A DNA stretch of 64,000 bases, from NCBI RefSeq assembly GCF_019977735.1, contig NZ_AP025018.1:3038001-3102000 (forward strand), written 5' to 3'. Below, piece after piece: positions 51,901 through 61,012 of this stretch (the first letter of the stretch is position 1; every line of letters begins with the position of its first letter). Made by a program: the position numbers and the translations under genes. The notes beneath the pieces are model-generated. The model saw nothing but the letters and a program-made list of their open reading frames with translations. It made no database searches and had not been told where the DNA came from. Source of the stretch: Calothrix sp. PCC 7716. Lineage in GTDB: Bacteria; Cyanobacteriota; Cyanobacteriia; Cyanobacteriales; Nostocaceae.

Positions 51901-52611
51901 ATTAAAATGTGGGATTGGCACACAGGGCAATGTTTAAAAAATTTAACTGGTCACACGGATAAAATTCTTGGATTAGCTTTTAGTCCAGGTGGGGAAATAT
52001 TAGTTAGTGCTAGTGCTGACCAAACTGTTAGATGTTGGGATTTTGAAACTGGTAATTGTATTCAAATTTTGCGCGCGCATGAAGACAGAATTTATGCAGC
52101 TGTATTTAGCCCAGATGGTAAGATTTTAGCAACTTGCAGTACTGACCAAACGATTAAATTATGGGATTTTAATACAGGTGAACTGATAAGAACTTTAATA
52201 GGGCATAATAATTGGATTTTTTCGATTGCTTTTAGTCCGATCCCCCCAACCCCCCTTGATAAGGGGGGCTTTAAAGGGGCGATTATAGCTAGTGCTTCCC
52301 ATGACCAAACTGTGAGAATATGGGATGTGGAAACAGGAAAATGTAATCACGTTTGCATTGGACATACTCATTTAGTTTCTTCCGTTGCTTTTAGTCCGAC
52401 TTCCTATAAGCCCCCCTTATTAAGGGGGGTTGGGGGGATTATAGCTAGTGGTTCTCAAGACCAAACGGTAAGAATTTGGAATGCTACGACGGGTGAATGT
52501 ATGAAAATTTTAATTGCGAAAAGGCTTTATGAAGGAATGAGAATAACTGGGGTAAAGGGATTAACGGATGCAACAATTTCAACATTACAAGCTTTAGGCG
52601 CCGTGGTGTAA
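48949..52611 (+). CDS. NB-ARC STAND protein with 14 WD40 repeats
   Basis: 1220 residues. An N-terminal HTH-like domain (about 1-90, ...GISEGTWKRFLAGKHPINAEAFKAYCQVLGLSWEEV) is followed by an NB-ARC domain with P-loop LLGMGGIGKTSLS (about 137-149), Walker B CLLILDNAESIL and LILTSREKPQG. A short pentapeptide-like stretch (MQGVNLHDVNFSNSDLSRCVF) precedes 14 WD40 repeats, enough for two seven-bladed propellers, and the usual tail RLYEGMRITGVKGLTDA. Such STAND proteins sense an input through the propellers and switch with nucleotide. No C-terminal or N-terminal effector enzyme is visible. Four palindromic repeats (50201, 50954, 52239, 52409) are inserted in frame. Confidence 0.92.
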   Translation: MATLKASQEGLVKIKQARIQKGWSVDDFRWMEAASLVLGTNWKDLGVLSVGISEGTWKRFLAGKHPINAEAFKAYCQVLGLSWEEVIEKKVPSFSVPSSVHTDWGEAPSVSIFYGRQEEINTVKRWVIRENCRLITLLGMGGIGKTSLSVKLAQQIVETKHIASVIWRSLRNAPPVEDILAELIQFLSRQQETNLPNSTNGKILLLLKYLRSARCLLILDNAESILKAGERTGRYRDGYEGYGELLRCVAETSHQSCLILTSREKPQGLAKFEGESLPVRSLQLTGLAKAEGQELFDVKGKFTASEAQWQALIERYGGNPLALKIVASSIRDFFDGSISQFLEISQQSTLIFDDIRDLLDQQFHRLTNLEREIMFWIAINREVVSLPELQTDFVTHIPPRDLLESLSSLQRRSFIELCKDVKFHVSTFTQQPVVMEYVINQIIEKVSEEIVNRDISLFVTHALIKAQAKDYVRETQINLILQPIINELTTQLGDLENISDYLQQILSNLRGKASKQTGYAAGNTLNLLHQAQIDISNFDFSGLTLWQAYMQGVNLHDVNFSNSDLSRCVFTVTLGNILSAAFSPDGLLLATCDTDCNVRIWEVKTGKLLLICQGHNNWVRFVTFSPDGEILASCGADHTIKLWNVGDGVCIKTLIGHRHETFCVAFSLIPPTPLNKGGFKGGILASASGDCTVKLWDIGSGKCIKTLVGHTDWVRCVAFSPEGILASSGADNKIKLWNINGECLATLTEHQSWVRSIAFSPHRQILASASGDHTIKIWNYYTGECIKTYTGHTNSVYSVAFSPQGEILVSGSGDRTVKLWDCKTHTCIKTLHKQTNEVCCVAVSPDNQTIACVSLDQTMRLWDYHSGQCLRTWQGNTDWALPVTFSPDGQILASGSNDKTIKLWDWQTGNCLFSLQGHTDFIYGLAFSHSGQILASASTDSTVRLWNVNTGKCFQILQGHTDWAYTVAFHPLCEIIASGSADCTIKMWDWHTGQCLKNLTGHTDKILGLAFSPGGEILVSASADQTVRCWDFETGNCIQILRAHEDRIYAAVFSPDGKILATCSTDQTIKLWDFNTGELIRTLIGHNNWIFSIAFSPIPPTPLDKGGFKGAIIASASHDQTVRIWDVETGKCNHVCIGHTHLVSSVAFSPTSYKPPLLRGVGGIIASGSQDQTVRIWNATTGECMKILIAKRLYEGMRITGVKGLTDATISTLQALGAVV

Positions 52612-52615
52612 AAAT

Positions 52616-52831
52616 TCAAGGTGCTTTTGATTTTAAGGATAAATGCCATACTTTTTCTAGCTTTGTAACACGTCGGCAAAACATATAAGCTTGATATTTA
52701 CGGACGCTAGTAATTACCAGTAAAAGAAGTAGCGGTAGGGAAATGATAGAATATCCAATCAAGGGGTTGATATTTACATCATTTTGCTTACTAAGATTAG
52801 CTGGACGCAGTATGGCGATTTGTAAATGCAT
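52616..52831 (-). CDS. Small membrane protein, doubtful
   Basis: 71 residues with one strong hydrophobic segment (PLIGYSIISLPLLLLLVITSV) followed by a basic tail containing CRRVTKLEKVWHL. The charge pattern is that of a real single-pass protein. It stops 5 bp from the WD40 gene end (convergent). No ribosome binding site stands out, and I do not recognise a family. Confidence 0.4.
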   Translation of the reverse strand: MHLQIAILRPANLSKQNDVNINPLIGYSIISLPLLLLLVITSVRKYQAYMFCRRVTKLEKVWHLSLKSKAP

Positions 52832-52887
52832 GATTCTTTAAGGTCTTGGTGGTCGTCAGTAGAATATTCTGGGGAAAATGCGTATAT

Positions 52888-52964
52888 GCCTCTGTGTCCT
52901 CTGTGTCTCTGTGGTGGAATATATGTATTTTTTTACCACAGAGGCACAGAGAGCGCAGAGAAAA
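52888..52964. repeat. CTCTGTG-type hairpin repeat
   Basis: A left arm with CCTCTGTGTCCTCTGTGTC and CTGTGGTGG is mirrored by TACCACAGAGGCACAGAG across an AT-rich loop of about 18 bases. It is related in design to the repeats at 54694 and 56541. Confidence 0.82.
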
Positions 52965-52991
52965 TTTCACGTGCAAAAAGCGTGAAGCTAA

Positions 52992-53183
52992 CTAATTACG
53001 AACATTATTAACTGGAGACGTAACAGATATCTCAGCAACAGATGATGCAGGATTGACATCATTGTTTGCACGACCTGGATGTGGCGCACAAGCTTGTGCT
53101 AAATACAAAATACTGATTGGTAAAGCAACTGTGACAATTCTATTCCAGTGCATATTTTTCATAGAAGTGATTACACTCTTCAT
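52992..53183 (-). CDS. Small lipoprotein, unknown
   Basis: 63 residues. AAGGAG lies 8 bases before the ATG at 53183. The hydrophobic core IVTVALPISILYLAQAC ends in a lipobox-like AQAC, giving a short mature tail of about 32 residues rich in Pro, Asn, Ser and Val (APHPGRANNDVNPASSVAEI...). It is on the same strand as the FMO-like gene upstream (gap about 110 bp). I do not recognise a family. Confidence 0.55.
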   Translation of the reverse strand: MKSVITSMKNMHWNRIVTVALPISILYLAQACAPHPGRANNDVNPASSVAEISVTSPVNNVRN

Positions 53184-53293
53184 AAATTCAACTCCTTGGT
53201 TTCAGGTGTGATACTATCTTTATAGAATTGACTAAGGAAAAAGTCGATACAGAAAAGTTAAGGAAATTAGGGCAGAAACTAACTGAACTTTTA

Positions 53294-54565
53294 CTACATC
53301 ATTAGTGGAATATTAAATTCTTGATGTAATGAGAACTTTCTTTTCTGCAATTGGAAAGCAATTCTTTTACCTGTACACCAACCGTAATATCCATAAGTTG
53401 TTGCTTTACCAACATTCTTCTCAAAGCCCACAAAATATAGTGTTGAGTCAACAATAGATTGACACTTCCCATCTGTTCTCGGTAGTAAACTATCGTTCAT
53501 ATGAAGGTATAATTCAGGCTGAATTAATATTTTATTGATGCCAGGACAAAAGCCTGTACACAAAATAATTGCATCGTAATCTTGTACTTTACCATTGGCA
53601 AAAATTGCGCCAGTTGTGGTAAGTTGTTGAATACTACTAGAGATGACTTGAATATTTCCTTTCTTAATTTGTTTGACAGTACCTCTATCTACCCATGCCA
53701 CACGACCATAATTCACTTCTATATCTATTGCTCCTTTATCTTCTGGATAAATAGAATATGTACTTAAATCTGAAGCGAAACGTCGAACAAATTTATCCGT
53801 TTCCTTGATTTGTAGTTGTAATTCTTCTGGAGAAAAATCAATGGCTTTCTCCATTGCTTCAATTCTACTATCTGTTGTATACTTATTAAACAATTGTTTA
53901 AAATATGATCTAGCTCGCCATAACCAGTATTCTAGCGCTCTTAGTCTGGGGTAGAGAGGGAATACCCAACGCTTACCACGAATTAGCATATCTACAGTAG
54001 CGGCGCCATGTTCATATAAATCTAGTGCAATTTCTGCTGCTGAATTTCCTGAACCAATTACTAAAACTTTCTGATTTTGATAAGCAACACCATTTTTATA
54101 AACGCTGGAATGAATTATCTTACCAGAAAAATTTTGTTGTCCCAAAAAACTTGGTATTACAGGTTCATTAGTTAACCCAGTACAGATAACCAAAATTTTA
54201 CATTTCAGGGTATTTTTACTTGTATGTATGTGCCACTGGCTATTGATTTTGTTAATGTTCTGCACTTCCTCAGTAAAACGAATATGCGAATAAACTTGAA
54301 AATGATGTGTATATTCTGTCAAATAGTCCACTATTTCATCTTTGGTTTTAAACGTAGAGTATTTTCGCTCTCCTTCAAAAAAAGGCAGAGTGAAATAAGG
54401 ATTTTGAGTAACTAATCTGTCATAGGCTTTTTTCCAAATAGTTGCGACAGTTTCACCCTTCTCTATAATGACAAAATTATCAATACCAAATTTTTTTAAA
54501 CTTGCAGCAACAGTAATACCGCAAAAGCCAGCACCAATAATGATAACGTCTTTTTCAGTGTTCAT
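53294..54565 (-). CDS. FMO-like NAD(P)/FAD-dependent oxidoreductase
   Basis: 423 residues with two Rossmann motifs: FAD-binding VIIIGAGFCGITVAASL near the N-terminus and NADPH-binding VLVIGSGNSAAEIALDL near residue 168. Between them lies VICTGLTNEPVIPSF, and later ILCTGFCPG. The order fits flavin-containing monooxygenases and YUCCA-type enzymes. The FMO fingerprint FxGxxxHS appears as FSGKIIHSSVY near residue 147. Expected chemistry is NADPH- and oxygen-dependent hydroxylation of a small substrate, which is unknown. Its divergent neighbour is a peptide-type ABC exporter, so tailoring of an exported product is possible but only inferred. Confidence 0.85.
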   Translation of the reverse strand: MNTEKDVIIIGAGFCGITVAASLKKFGIDNFVIIEKGETVATIWKKAYDRLVTQNPYFTLPFFEGERKYSTFKTKDEIVDYLTEYTHHFQVYSHIRFTEEVQNINKINSQWHIHTSKNTLKCKILVICTGLTNEPVIPSFLGQQNFSGKIIHSSVYKNGVAYQNQKVLVIGSGNSAAEIALDLYEHGAATVDMLIRGKRWVFPLYPRLRALEYWLWRARSYFKQLFNKYTTDSRIEAMEKAIDFSPEELQLQIKETDKFVRRFASDLSTYSIYPEDKGAIDIEVNYGRVAWVDRGTVKQIKKGNIQVISSSIQQLTTTGAIFANGKVQDYDAIILCTGFCPGINKILIQPELYLHMNDSLLPRTDGKCQSIVDSTLYFVGFEKNVGKATTYGYYGWCTGKRIAFQLQKRKFSLHQEFNIPLMM

Positions 54566-54891
54566 AAAATTTGTTCTGATTCAAAATATTAAATATTTAT
54601 TTTAAAATTTGGGATTTAAATCTTCAATACAGATTAGTTAAGGAATTTTTAGGGTTGGCGTTTAAAATGAAAGGACGCGCGGTTATATTTTTTCACCACA
54701 GAGACGCAGAGTACACAGAGGGAAGAGGAAACCTCTCTGCGCCACGCCAGTCGCTTCAACGAGGGGAACCCACGCACAGCGCTGGCTCCTCTGTGTCTCT
54801 GTAGTAAAATCCTTAACTTTTATGTATAGACAAGGGAATTTTCAAACTTTATATATAAACAGTAAGACCATTCAATCGCAATGAAATTTAT
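54566..54891. other. Divergent intergenic region with a hairpin repeat
   Basis: 326 bp between the FMO-like gene (minus) and the ABC exporter (plus). Most of it is the CACAGAG-type hairpin repeat at 54694-54806. The promoters of both genes must lie here, but I could not place them. Confidence 0.6.
54694..54806. repeat. CACAGAG-type long hairpin repeat
   Basis: The outer arms CACCACAGAGACGCAGAG (left) and CCTCTGTGTCTCTGTAGT (right) are near reverse complements. The loop contains a second repeat type with CTGCGCCACGCCAGTCG and ACGCACAGCGCTGGC. This nested structure is typical of mobile palindromes in filamentous cyanobacteria. Confidence 0.8.
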
Positions 54892-56523
54892 ATGAACTTA
54901 ATTAGTCTATTACTACGCTCTTCTTGGAAAATCCTTGCTCTTGCTACTTGCATCGGTTTATTGAGTGGCGTTAGTACTGGGGGACTACTTGTTGTCATAA
55001 ATGCTCAAATCAATCAATATTCACTTAATAATACATTAATCTGGAGTTTTATCATACTTTGTTTTATAAGATTTATTACTAATATAATTTCTAAGTTTTT
55101 GTTAATAAATCTAGCAGAAAAAGCAATTTTGGAATTACGCCTTATATTGAGTGAGAGAATTTTAGCGGCGCCACTATCTCATTTAGAGAATATAGGGAAG
55201 CATCAGATATTAGCAACATTAACAGATGATGTTTTATCAATATCTAATACAGTTTACGCTATTCCTACACTGTGTATTGATATTGCTATTGTAGTCAGTT
55301 GCCTTGTTTATTTGTTTTACTTATCTCCAACAATATTTTTTCTAGTAATAATTTCTTTGTTATTAGGGATATTCAGCTACCAAAGTATAGCATACAAAGC
55401 CACATCATTTTTTACATTAGCTCGCCATTACAATGATAAATTATTTAACCACTTTCATAATATAACAGAAGGAACAAAAGAACTGAAGCTTCATTATCAG
55501 CGGCGCCAGACACTTCTCAAGAAAGAACTTAAAGACACTGCACAGTTATATCGGCGTACAAATGTATGTGGAACTACTGTATTTGCAGTCGCAGCTGGTT
55601 GGGGTAATATTTTATTCTTTGTAGTGATTGGACTAGTAATTTTTGCTTTCCCTATTCTCCAAGCTATTCCTAGCCATATTTTATCTGGATATGCTCTCAC
55701 TATTCTTTACCTACTTTCACCTTTAGACTATATTATGAGCGCTATTCCGACTTTTAGTAAAGCAACAGTCGCTTTAAATAAGGTTGACTCTCTCAAACTA
55801 TCATTATCCAATCACTTTTATGAAAGTAATTTAATGGATAGAGTTGAAACAGATAATTTTTGTCAACGTCTACAACTTTTCGGTGTAACTCATACTTATT
55901 ATCAAGACCAAGAAGATACAGCTTTTACTCTCGGTTCAATTGATTTTACTATTTCCGCTGGTGAAATTGTTTTTATTATTGGCGGTAATGGTAGTGGTAA
56001 GTCCACCCTCGTTAAACTAATAACTGGTTTATACATTTCTGAAACTGGAAAAGTCTATCTCAATGGTAAATTAGTTAATGCCGAAAATCGAGAGTGGTTT
56101 CGCCAGCATTTTTCAGTAGTATTTTCTGATTTTTATTTGTTTGATAATTTTTTGAATTTGGGTAAAACAATTAGTGACAAACAGGTTTATGACTATTTAG
56201 TTAAATTACAACTAGATAAAAAGGTTAAAATAACAAATGGTAAGCTTTCTAGCACATCATTATCTCAAGGGCAGCGAAAACGTCTAGCTTTATTAACAGC
56301 TTATTTAGAAGACAGACCTATTTATGTATTTGATGAATGGGCTTCTGACCAAGACCCTATATTTAAGAAAATTTTTTACACACAATTATTACCTGAATTG
56401 AAAAATCAAGGTAAAGCTGTAATCGTAGTTACTCATGATGACCACTATTTTGATTTAGCAGACAGGATATTCAAGCTAGATTATGGCAAGCTGGAAAATA
56501 AGCTGTATACACAAGTCTTTTAA
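54892..56523 (+). CDS. Cyclic-peptide-export-type ABC transporter (PvdE/SyrD-like)
   Basis: 543 residues, a fused half-transporter. Six transmembrane helices occupy about 1-290. The nucleotide-binding domain has Walker A IIGGNGSGKSTL (near residue 364), signature LSQGQRKRLAL and Walker B IYVFDEWASDQDP; the FDEWASDQDP text is a hallmark of the PvdE/SyrD/cyclic peptide exporter family. Members export siderophore precursors or cyclic lipopeptides to the periplasm. No NRPS or precursor peptide gene is in the window. It is followed after a repeat by the very large LamG gene on the same strand. The cargo is unknown. Confidence 0.88.
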   Translation: MNLISLLLRSSWKILALATCIGLLSGVSTGGLLVVINAQINQYSLNNTLIWSFIILCFIRFITNIISKFLLINLAEKAILELRLILSERILAAPLSHLENIGKHQILATLTDDVLSISNTVYAIPTLCIDIAIVVSCLVYLFYLSPTIFFLVIISLLLGIFSYQSIAYKATSFFTLARHYNDKLFNHFHNITEGTKELKLHYQRRQTLLKKELKDTAQLYRRTNVCGTTVFAVAAGWGNILFFVVIGLVIFAFPILQAIPSHILSGYALTILYLLSPLDYIMSAIPTFSKATVALNKVDSLKLSLSNHFYESNLMDRVETDNFCQRLQLFGVTHTYYQDQEDTAFTLGSIDFTISAGEIVFIIGGNGSGKSTLVKLITGLYISETGKVYLNGKLVNAENREWFRQHFSVVFSDFYLFDNFLNLGKTISDKQVYDYLVKLQLDKKVKITNGKLSSTSLSQGQRKRLALLTAYLEDRPIYVFDEWASDQDPIFKKIFYTQLLPELKNQGKAVIVVTHDDHYFDLADRIFKLDYGKLENKLYTQVF

Positions 56524-56540
56524 AGTTTATTTTCTTATTG

Positions 56541-56614
56541 CCATTTCTTTGCGCCCTTTGCGTTCTTTGCGGTTATTTTTTTAACAAACCGCAAAGGCGC
56601 AAAGAACGCAAAGG
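56541..56614. repeat. CTTTGCG hairpin repeat, possible terminator
   Basis: TTTGCGCCCTTTGCGTTC with CTTTGCGGTT on the left is mirrored by AACCGCAAAGGCGCAAAG with AACGCAAAGG on the right, around a T-rich loop. The near-perfect stem is about 30 bp and sits shortly after the ABC transporter stop (56523). Confidence 0.88.
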
Positions 56615-56814
56615 AGAAATTTATTATAGAAAAAGTAAGTTTATTGTCTATTAAACTCCTTAACTTTTCTTTATCGACGCTTGATTTTTTTATATTTATA
56701 ACACAAGTATAAGACACAAATAACTTCTGATATTAAATAGTTTTTTAACTCAACAGTTATTTGACTTTATTAGGTAAATCTCAAACTATCGACAAAACAA
56801 AGGAAAAAGACACA

Positions 56815-59800
56815 ATGATACTTCAACAAATTGCCGACACTCTCCAGCAAAATGTCAAATCAGGACAACTCGTCTTAGATGCGACAACGATTGATTCTAT
56901 TAGAATTGGCGAGTTTTTACGAGTTATAAACGTTCCAAACTTTACTTTTTTAAACGCTGAAATTACAACTTCTGACAATCGCGTTGCACTCACAGGAAAA
57001 TCTTCTCTACTCGGCGCCCAAAATATTGGACTTGCAATTGCATTTTCTGAAGATAACGGCGCCATATCAGTAAATCTGAGTGCAACACTACCTAACGCCG
57101 CAATTCCCGGCGCCTCTTGGTTGTCTCTAGAAGATGTAAGTATCTCCCTTTTGGCAACATCTACAATAGTTACAGGAACTATCATTGGTGTTCTTCGCAC
57201 TGGAAGCGAGCGTGTAGAAATTACTCTTACCCTAGAAGCAGGAATGGAAGTAGTTTGGCGGGCGGAAATTTCTCGAATCAGTTTATCTGGAATTACCCAA
57301 GCTTTCCTCAATAATACTTCAAGTCCATCTGAGTTACCAAACGTTGAGTTTAGTGATATCGCAATTAGTATCACCCCAGCAACGCGCGCGTTTTCTTTAA
57401 ATGCCACATCTACAACTCAATGGAACTTTGCTAATAGTCGTAATGCGTTAGGTGTGCAAGTTGGTGTGACGCTCAGTCGTAGTGTTATGGAAGATAGTAG
57501 CAGCCAAATTGATGCTAACATTCTGGTTACAGGTATTGATGCTTTGACTGTTGTTGAAGAACTTGCTTTATCCAACTTCAATTTAAACTTCCGTTGGTCA
57601 GGTAGTGACTGGTCGTTATCAGGGGATGTATCTGCTCAACTATACGAACAGATGTTTGCGCTATCTGCATCTTACGCTCAAATGGGTAATATTAGAACCT
57701 TGATGTTGACGGCAGCAACTTTTACCAGAGAATTGGTTAATTTGAGGAATGTAGGTAGTTTAAACCTTTCCCATCTGGAAATTTTCATTGAAGGTCAAGC
57801 TGGAGAAACCTCTAGTTGGCAAGTATCTGGTAGTGGTAGCATTCGTGTTAATAATGTATTTGACATAGCAGGAAACTTAACTTTGGCAAGACGTGATGAT
57901 GGTAATGCCAGCTTAATGTTTATGCCAGAAAATAGTAGTGTTACCGTTGTTTTACCACCTGATAGGCAAATGTCGGTGATGCTAGATTTTGATGGTTTTA
58001 CAATTGTTAGACGCAATGCTGAAAATCAAGCAACTAGCTGGATGTTTACAGCAATGGCAAAAAACTCTCTCGCTGAACGAGTTAATTCAAGCAGTACCCT
58101 TACAATATCGGGTGGGAAATACCAGTACAACATTTGCCAGTTTGTCAAGTATTATGCGTTGGTTAATCTCGACACCAAACGAGTTTAGACAGCCATCAGT
58201 TTATCGAACACTTGGTTTTGATGGCGCCGACCAAGCCAATGGAATGTTAAATTTATTACCTCCTACCAGTCAACAGGGTAGCCAAGATGAGCAAGCATTG
58301 GTAGCATTACTCAACGGGAAATGGTCAGTGGGTCAATTAGCTACCTTAAATGCAGCCTTTATTGTTGGCACCTCCGGGTCATCTGGATTTAACACAGGCT
58401 TCCGGATTGCTGGTAATATTCAAAACTTCATTGACTTAGAAATGTTAGGGCGTGTAGCAATTAATGCACCTACCACTACTCCCACTTCCTATAGTTTGTC
58501 TTTCGACGGGCAGAATGATTATGTTCGTTTAGAAAATCCAGCCAGCTTAAATATTAGTGGAGAAATTTCTATTGAAGCTTGGATAAGACCGGAAGCAACC
58601 AACGGTTTACGTAACATAGTTGCTCATGGTAACAGCTTTGCACCCAACGCCGAAGTTTTCCTACGAATTAACGATGGTAATTACCAAATAGGTTCTTGGG
58701 ATGGTCAAAATTACTTGGCTACCGCTCCCATACCACAGGAAGATATTGGTAGATGGGTACATTTGGCAGGGGTTTATGATGGCGCCACCTGGAGATTGTA
58801 CCGCAATGGTGTAGAAGTTGGCATGACTAGAACTGTAAGAGGTGCAATTCCGGTTAACGAAAGCTGGGCAATAGGCGCCAGAGGTACAGGTACAGAACGC
58901 TTCTTCCAAGGACAAATTGACGAAGTGAGAATTTGGAACCGTGCGCGTTCTAACTCAGAAATTCAGGCTGATATGTCTCGTAGACTCAGAGGTAATGAGA
59001 TAGGTTTAGTTGCTTATTGGTCTTTAAATGAGGGTAGAAGCGACCGTGCCAATGACCAAACCACCAATAGAAACACTGGTCTAATTATAGGTACACAATG
59101 GCAACAACCAGGGGCGCCGATAGTATCTCCTTTAACAGACCCTAGTCGAGATGCCGTGCAAATAGTTGGACAAAGCCGCTTGAGCATTCTTAACCGTCGC
59201 GTCTTTGATGGAAATATTGAGCTTCGTAACAACAACTTCTGGCTATCAGGCAACTTAAATCTGTTCCCCGCTAACTCACTATTGCAAGTTCAAGGTACTT
59301 TGAATGGTGCTTTAAGTAGTTCCGAACTCCAATTGATGGGCAGCGTTAATACTAACTTGGCAGGACTAAGATTATTAAATGCCAAAGCGATGATTTCTAA
59401 CCATCAAGTTCTTCTAGAAGGAAACTGGCTAGGAACCACAACAATACTCAATGTACAACAAATCAATCAAGCGTTAGCAGTTCGAGGAGGTGTAAATGTT
59501 GATGTGCGTTTGTCGAACATTAGCATTGGTCCGATTAACCTACCGACACGCCAAATTACACTTGCGAATAGAATCAACCTGAATACGGTAGTAAACGCGC
59601 GGGTTGATGTCAACATCACAAATTCTGGTTTCTCTGCTAGCGTTTCCGGTCGCTTTACCTGGAACAGAACCACTTGGCAATTACCTGCATTTACAGTCAA
59701 TGTAGCATTCCAAAGTGTAGAAGAATTGGCAAATTTGATTACAGACCAAATCCGAGCAAATGCTTACAATATCTTCAACCAATTGTTTAGAGATGCTGCT

Positions 59801-60394
59801 AGTTGGGTAAATGCCATTAGAACTAGAGTTATAGAGTTTACAGGTAATGTTGCTCAGGTATTGAGGAACAGTTTCAACCAAGTAGCAGAAGATGCGGCAA
59901 GATTCATGAATACTCTTAATTATACCGCAGAACAAACTGGTCAAGCACTTAAAGACGTTTACCAACTGACTGCGAGACAAGTTGTGGATACTATAAATCG
60001 TGTTTATAGCCGTCTCTCATTTGAACAAGCTGCTAACCTGTTGAGAAATATAGGCTATACAGCAGTACAGACGGGTCAAGTTCTTAGAGATGTTTATAAA
60101 ATAGGCGCCAGAGAGGTATTCGACATTATTAATAGACTATACTTTAACAGTCGCGCTCAGGCTGAACAAGCAGCAAGTGTTTTAAGAGATATTGGCTTTA
60201 GCGTTCGAGATGTAGCTTTCCTAATTAACGATGTCTTTAAATTAGGTATTGACGATTTACGTCGTCTTCTCACAAACGTTTTCCGGGGGGTAAGTCCTAG
60301 CGTGATAGCATCGATATTGGCAGAAATATTTAGGAATTCAATTCCATTACCCCCACTACCACCATTACCCCCATTACCTAGATTACCTTTTTAA
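56815..60394 (+). pseudogene. Very large LamG-domain protein split by a frameshift
   Basis: The ATG at 56815 follows AAGGAA at good spacing. Frame 1 runs to 58188; protein-like text leaves it near 58060 and continues in the next frame from about LSLNELIQAVPLQYRVG to the stop at 60394, about 1190 residues in all. The break lies at GCAAAAAACTCTCTCG (A6 at 58059-58064, CT repeat at 58065-58071); gain of one CT or loss of one A restores the frame. The N-terminal part is a long series of beta-strand-rich repeats (…DVSISLLATSTIVTGTI…). A LamG/concanavalin domain (YSLSFDGQNDYVRLENPASLNISGEISIEAWIRP...RIWNRARSNSEI) is at the centre. The C-terminus has helical repeats with xTAxQTGQxLxDVYxL and ends in a Pro/Leu-rich tail. 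There is no signal peptide. The function is unknown; an adhesive or structural role is possible. Confidence 0.78.
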
Positions 60395-61012
60395 AAATTG
60401 AACTCATTATAAGAGTGGAATGGGCATCCCTGCCCGTTCCAGATTAAAACTGATACCAAAAGTTCAAAAAACTGTAAAGCTAACGTGAGTGATTGGCGGT
60501 AAGAAAAATAATCCTAGAACCAAGCTTACGGTGTTAGTTGATATACTTAATCATGCTGCTTGTTTAATTGAAAAACTATCACGATCTATTCTACTAATTA
60601 ACCAAGCTTCCCAACTAAAAGCAAATATTTCAGAAGCTGGCAACGTAATAATTGACAGGATACCACTTGTAATTGGTAGATATTGATTGTAACTTACGCA
60701 GTCGCGAAGGCACCCTATTTATCTACGTATATTTAAGCGCAAAGCGGAGGCTACGCCAACAAAAATCAAACTGGATTCTTATAGCTTACTCCTTTTCGGC
60801 GCCGCGTTTATTGCGGGTGGATTTAGGCAGTCATCGCTGTTCTTTTGATTTTTCTTTTTTGTCAAACCTAGGACAGGTGTATAGAACACAAAGGTCATGT
60901 TTGCGAGCAAACAGATGGTGTTATGGTTAAGATCGTTATTAAAAGATAAGCCCTTATCTTTTAATAACGGGGTTCGTTATTAAAAGTTAGTTTATTTTTA
61001 GGTACAAAAAAG
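60395..61012. other. Intergenic region with repeat arm and palindrome
   Basis: 618 bp. A TGGAATGGGCATCCCTGCCC arm (60414-60442) belongs to the repeat family at 606-680. A 65-codon frame at 60489-60686 and an 85-codon frame at 60673-60930 show no protein-like composition that I would trust. Near the Fic gene lies the palindrome at 60935-60968. Confidence 0.55.
60935..60968 (+). promoter_or_regulatory. 16-bp perfect palindrome upstream of the Fic gene
   Basis: GTTATTAAAAGATAAG (60935-60950) and CTTATCTTTTAATAAC (60953-60968) are exact reverse complements with a 2-base centre. A third, partial copy (GTTATTAAAAGTTAG) begins at 60976. It ends about 45 bp before the Fic start at 61013, a fitting place for an operator, since Fic proteins of this type carry a C-terminal winged helix. 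It could instead be a terminator-like hairpin. Confidence 0.6.

Noticed and set aside
50690-52500. Regularly spaced repeats that might suggest a CRISPR array or tandem DNA repeat
   Set aside because: The ~126-bp periodicity is the WD40 blades of one protein; the units are diverged and have no spacer structure.
54892-56523. Siderophore or lipopeptide biosynthesis cluster around the exporter
   Set aside because: No NRPS, PKS or precursor peptide gene is within the window; only the exporter family points that way.
60489-60930. Two short plus-strand frames before the Fic gene
   Set aside because: No family, no good start context, and the second contains dispersed-repeat text (GCGCAAAGCGGAGGCTACGCC). 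They are also not the missing Fic N-terminus.
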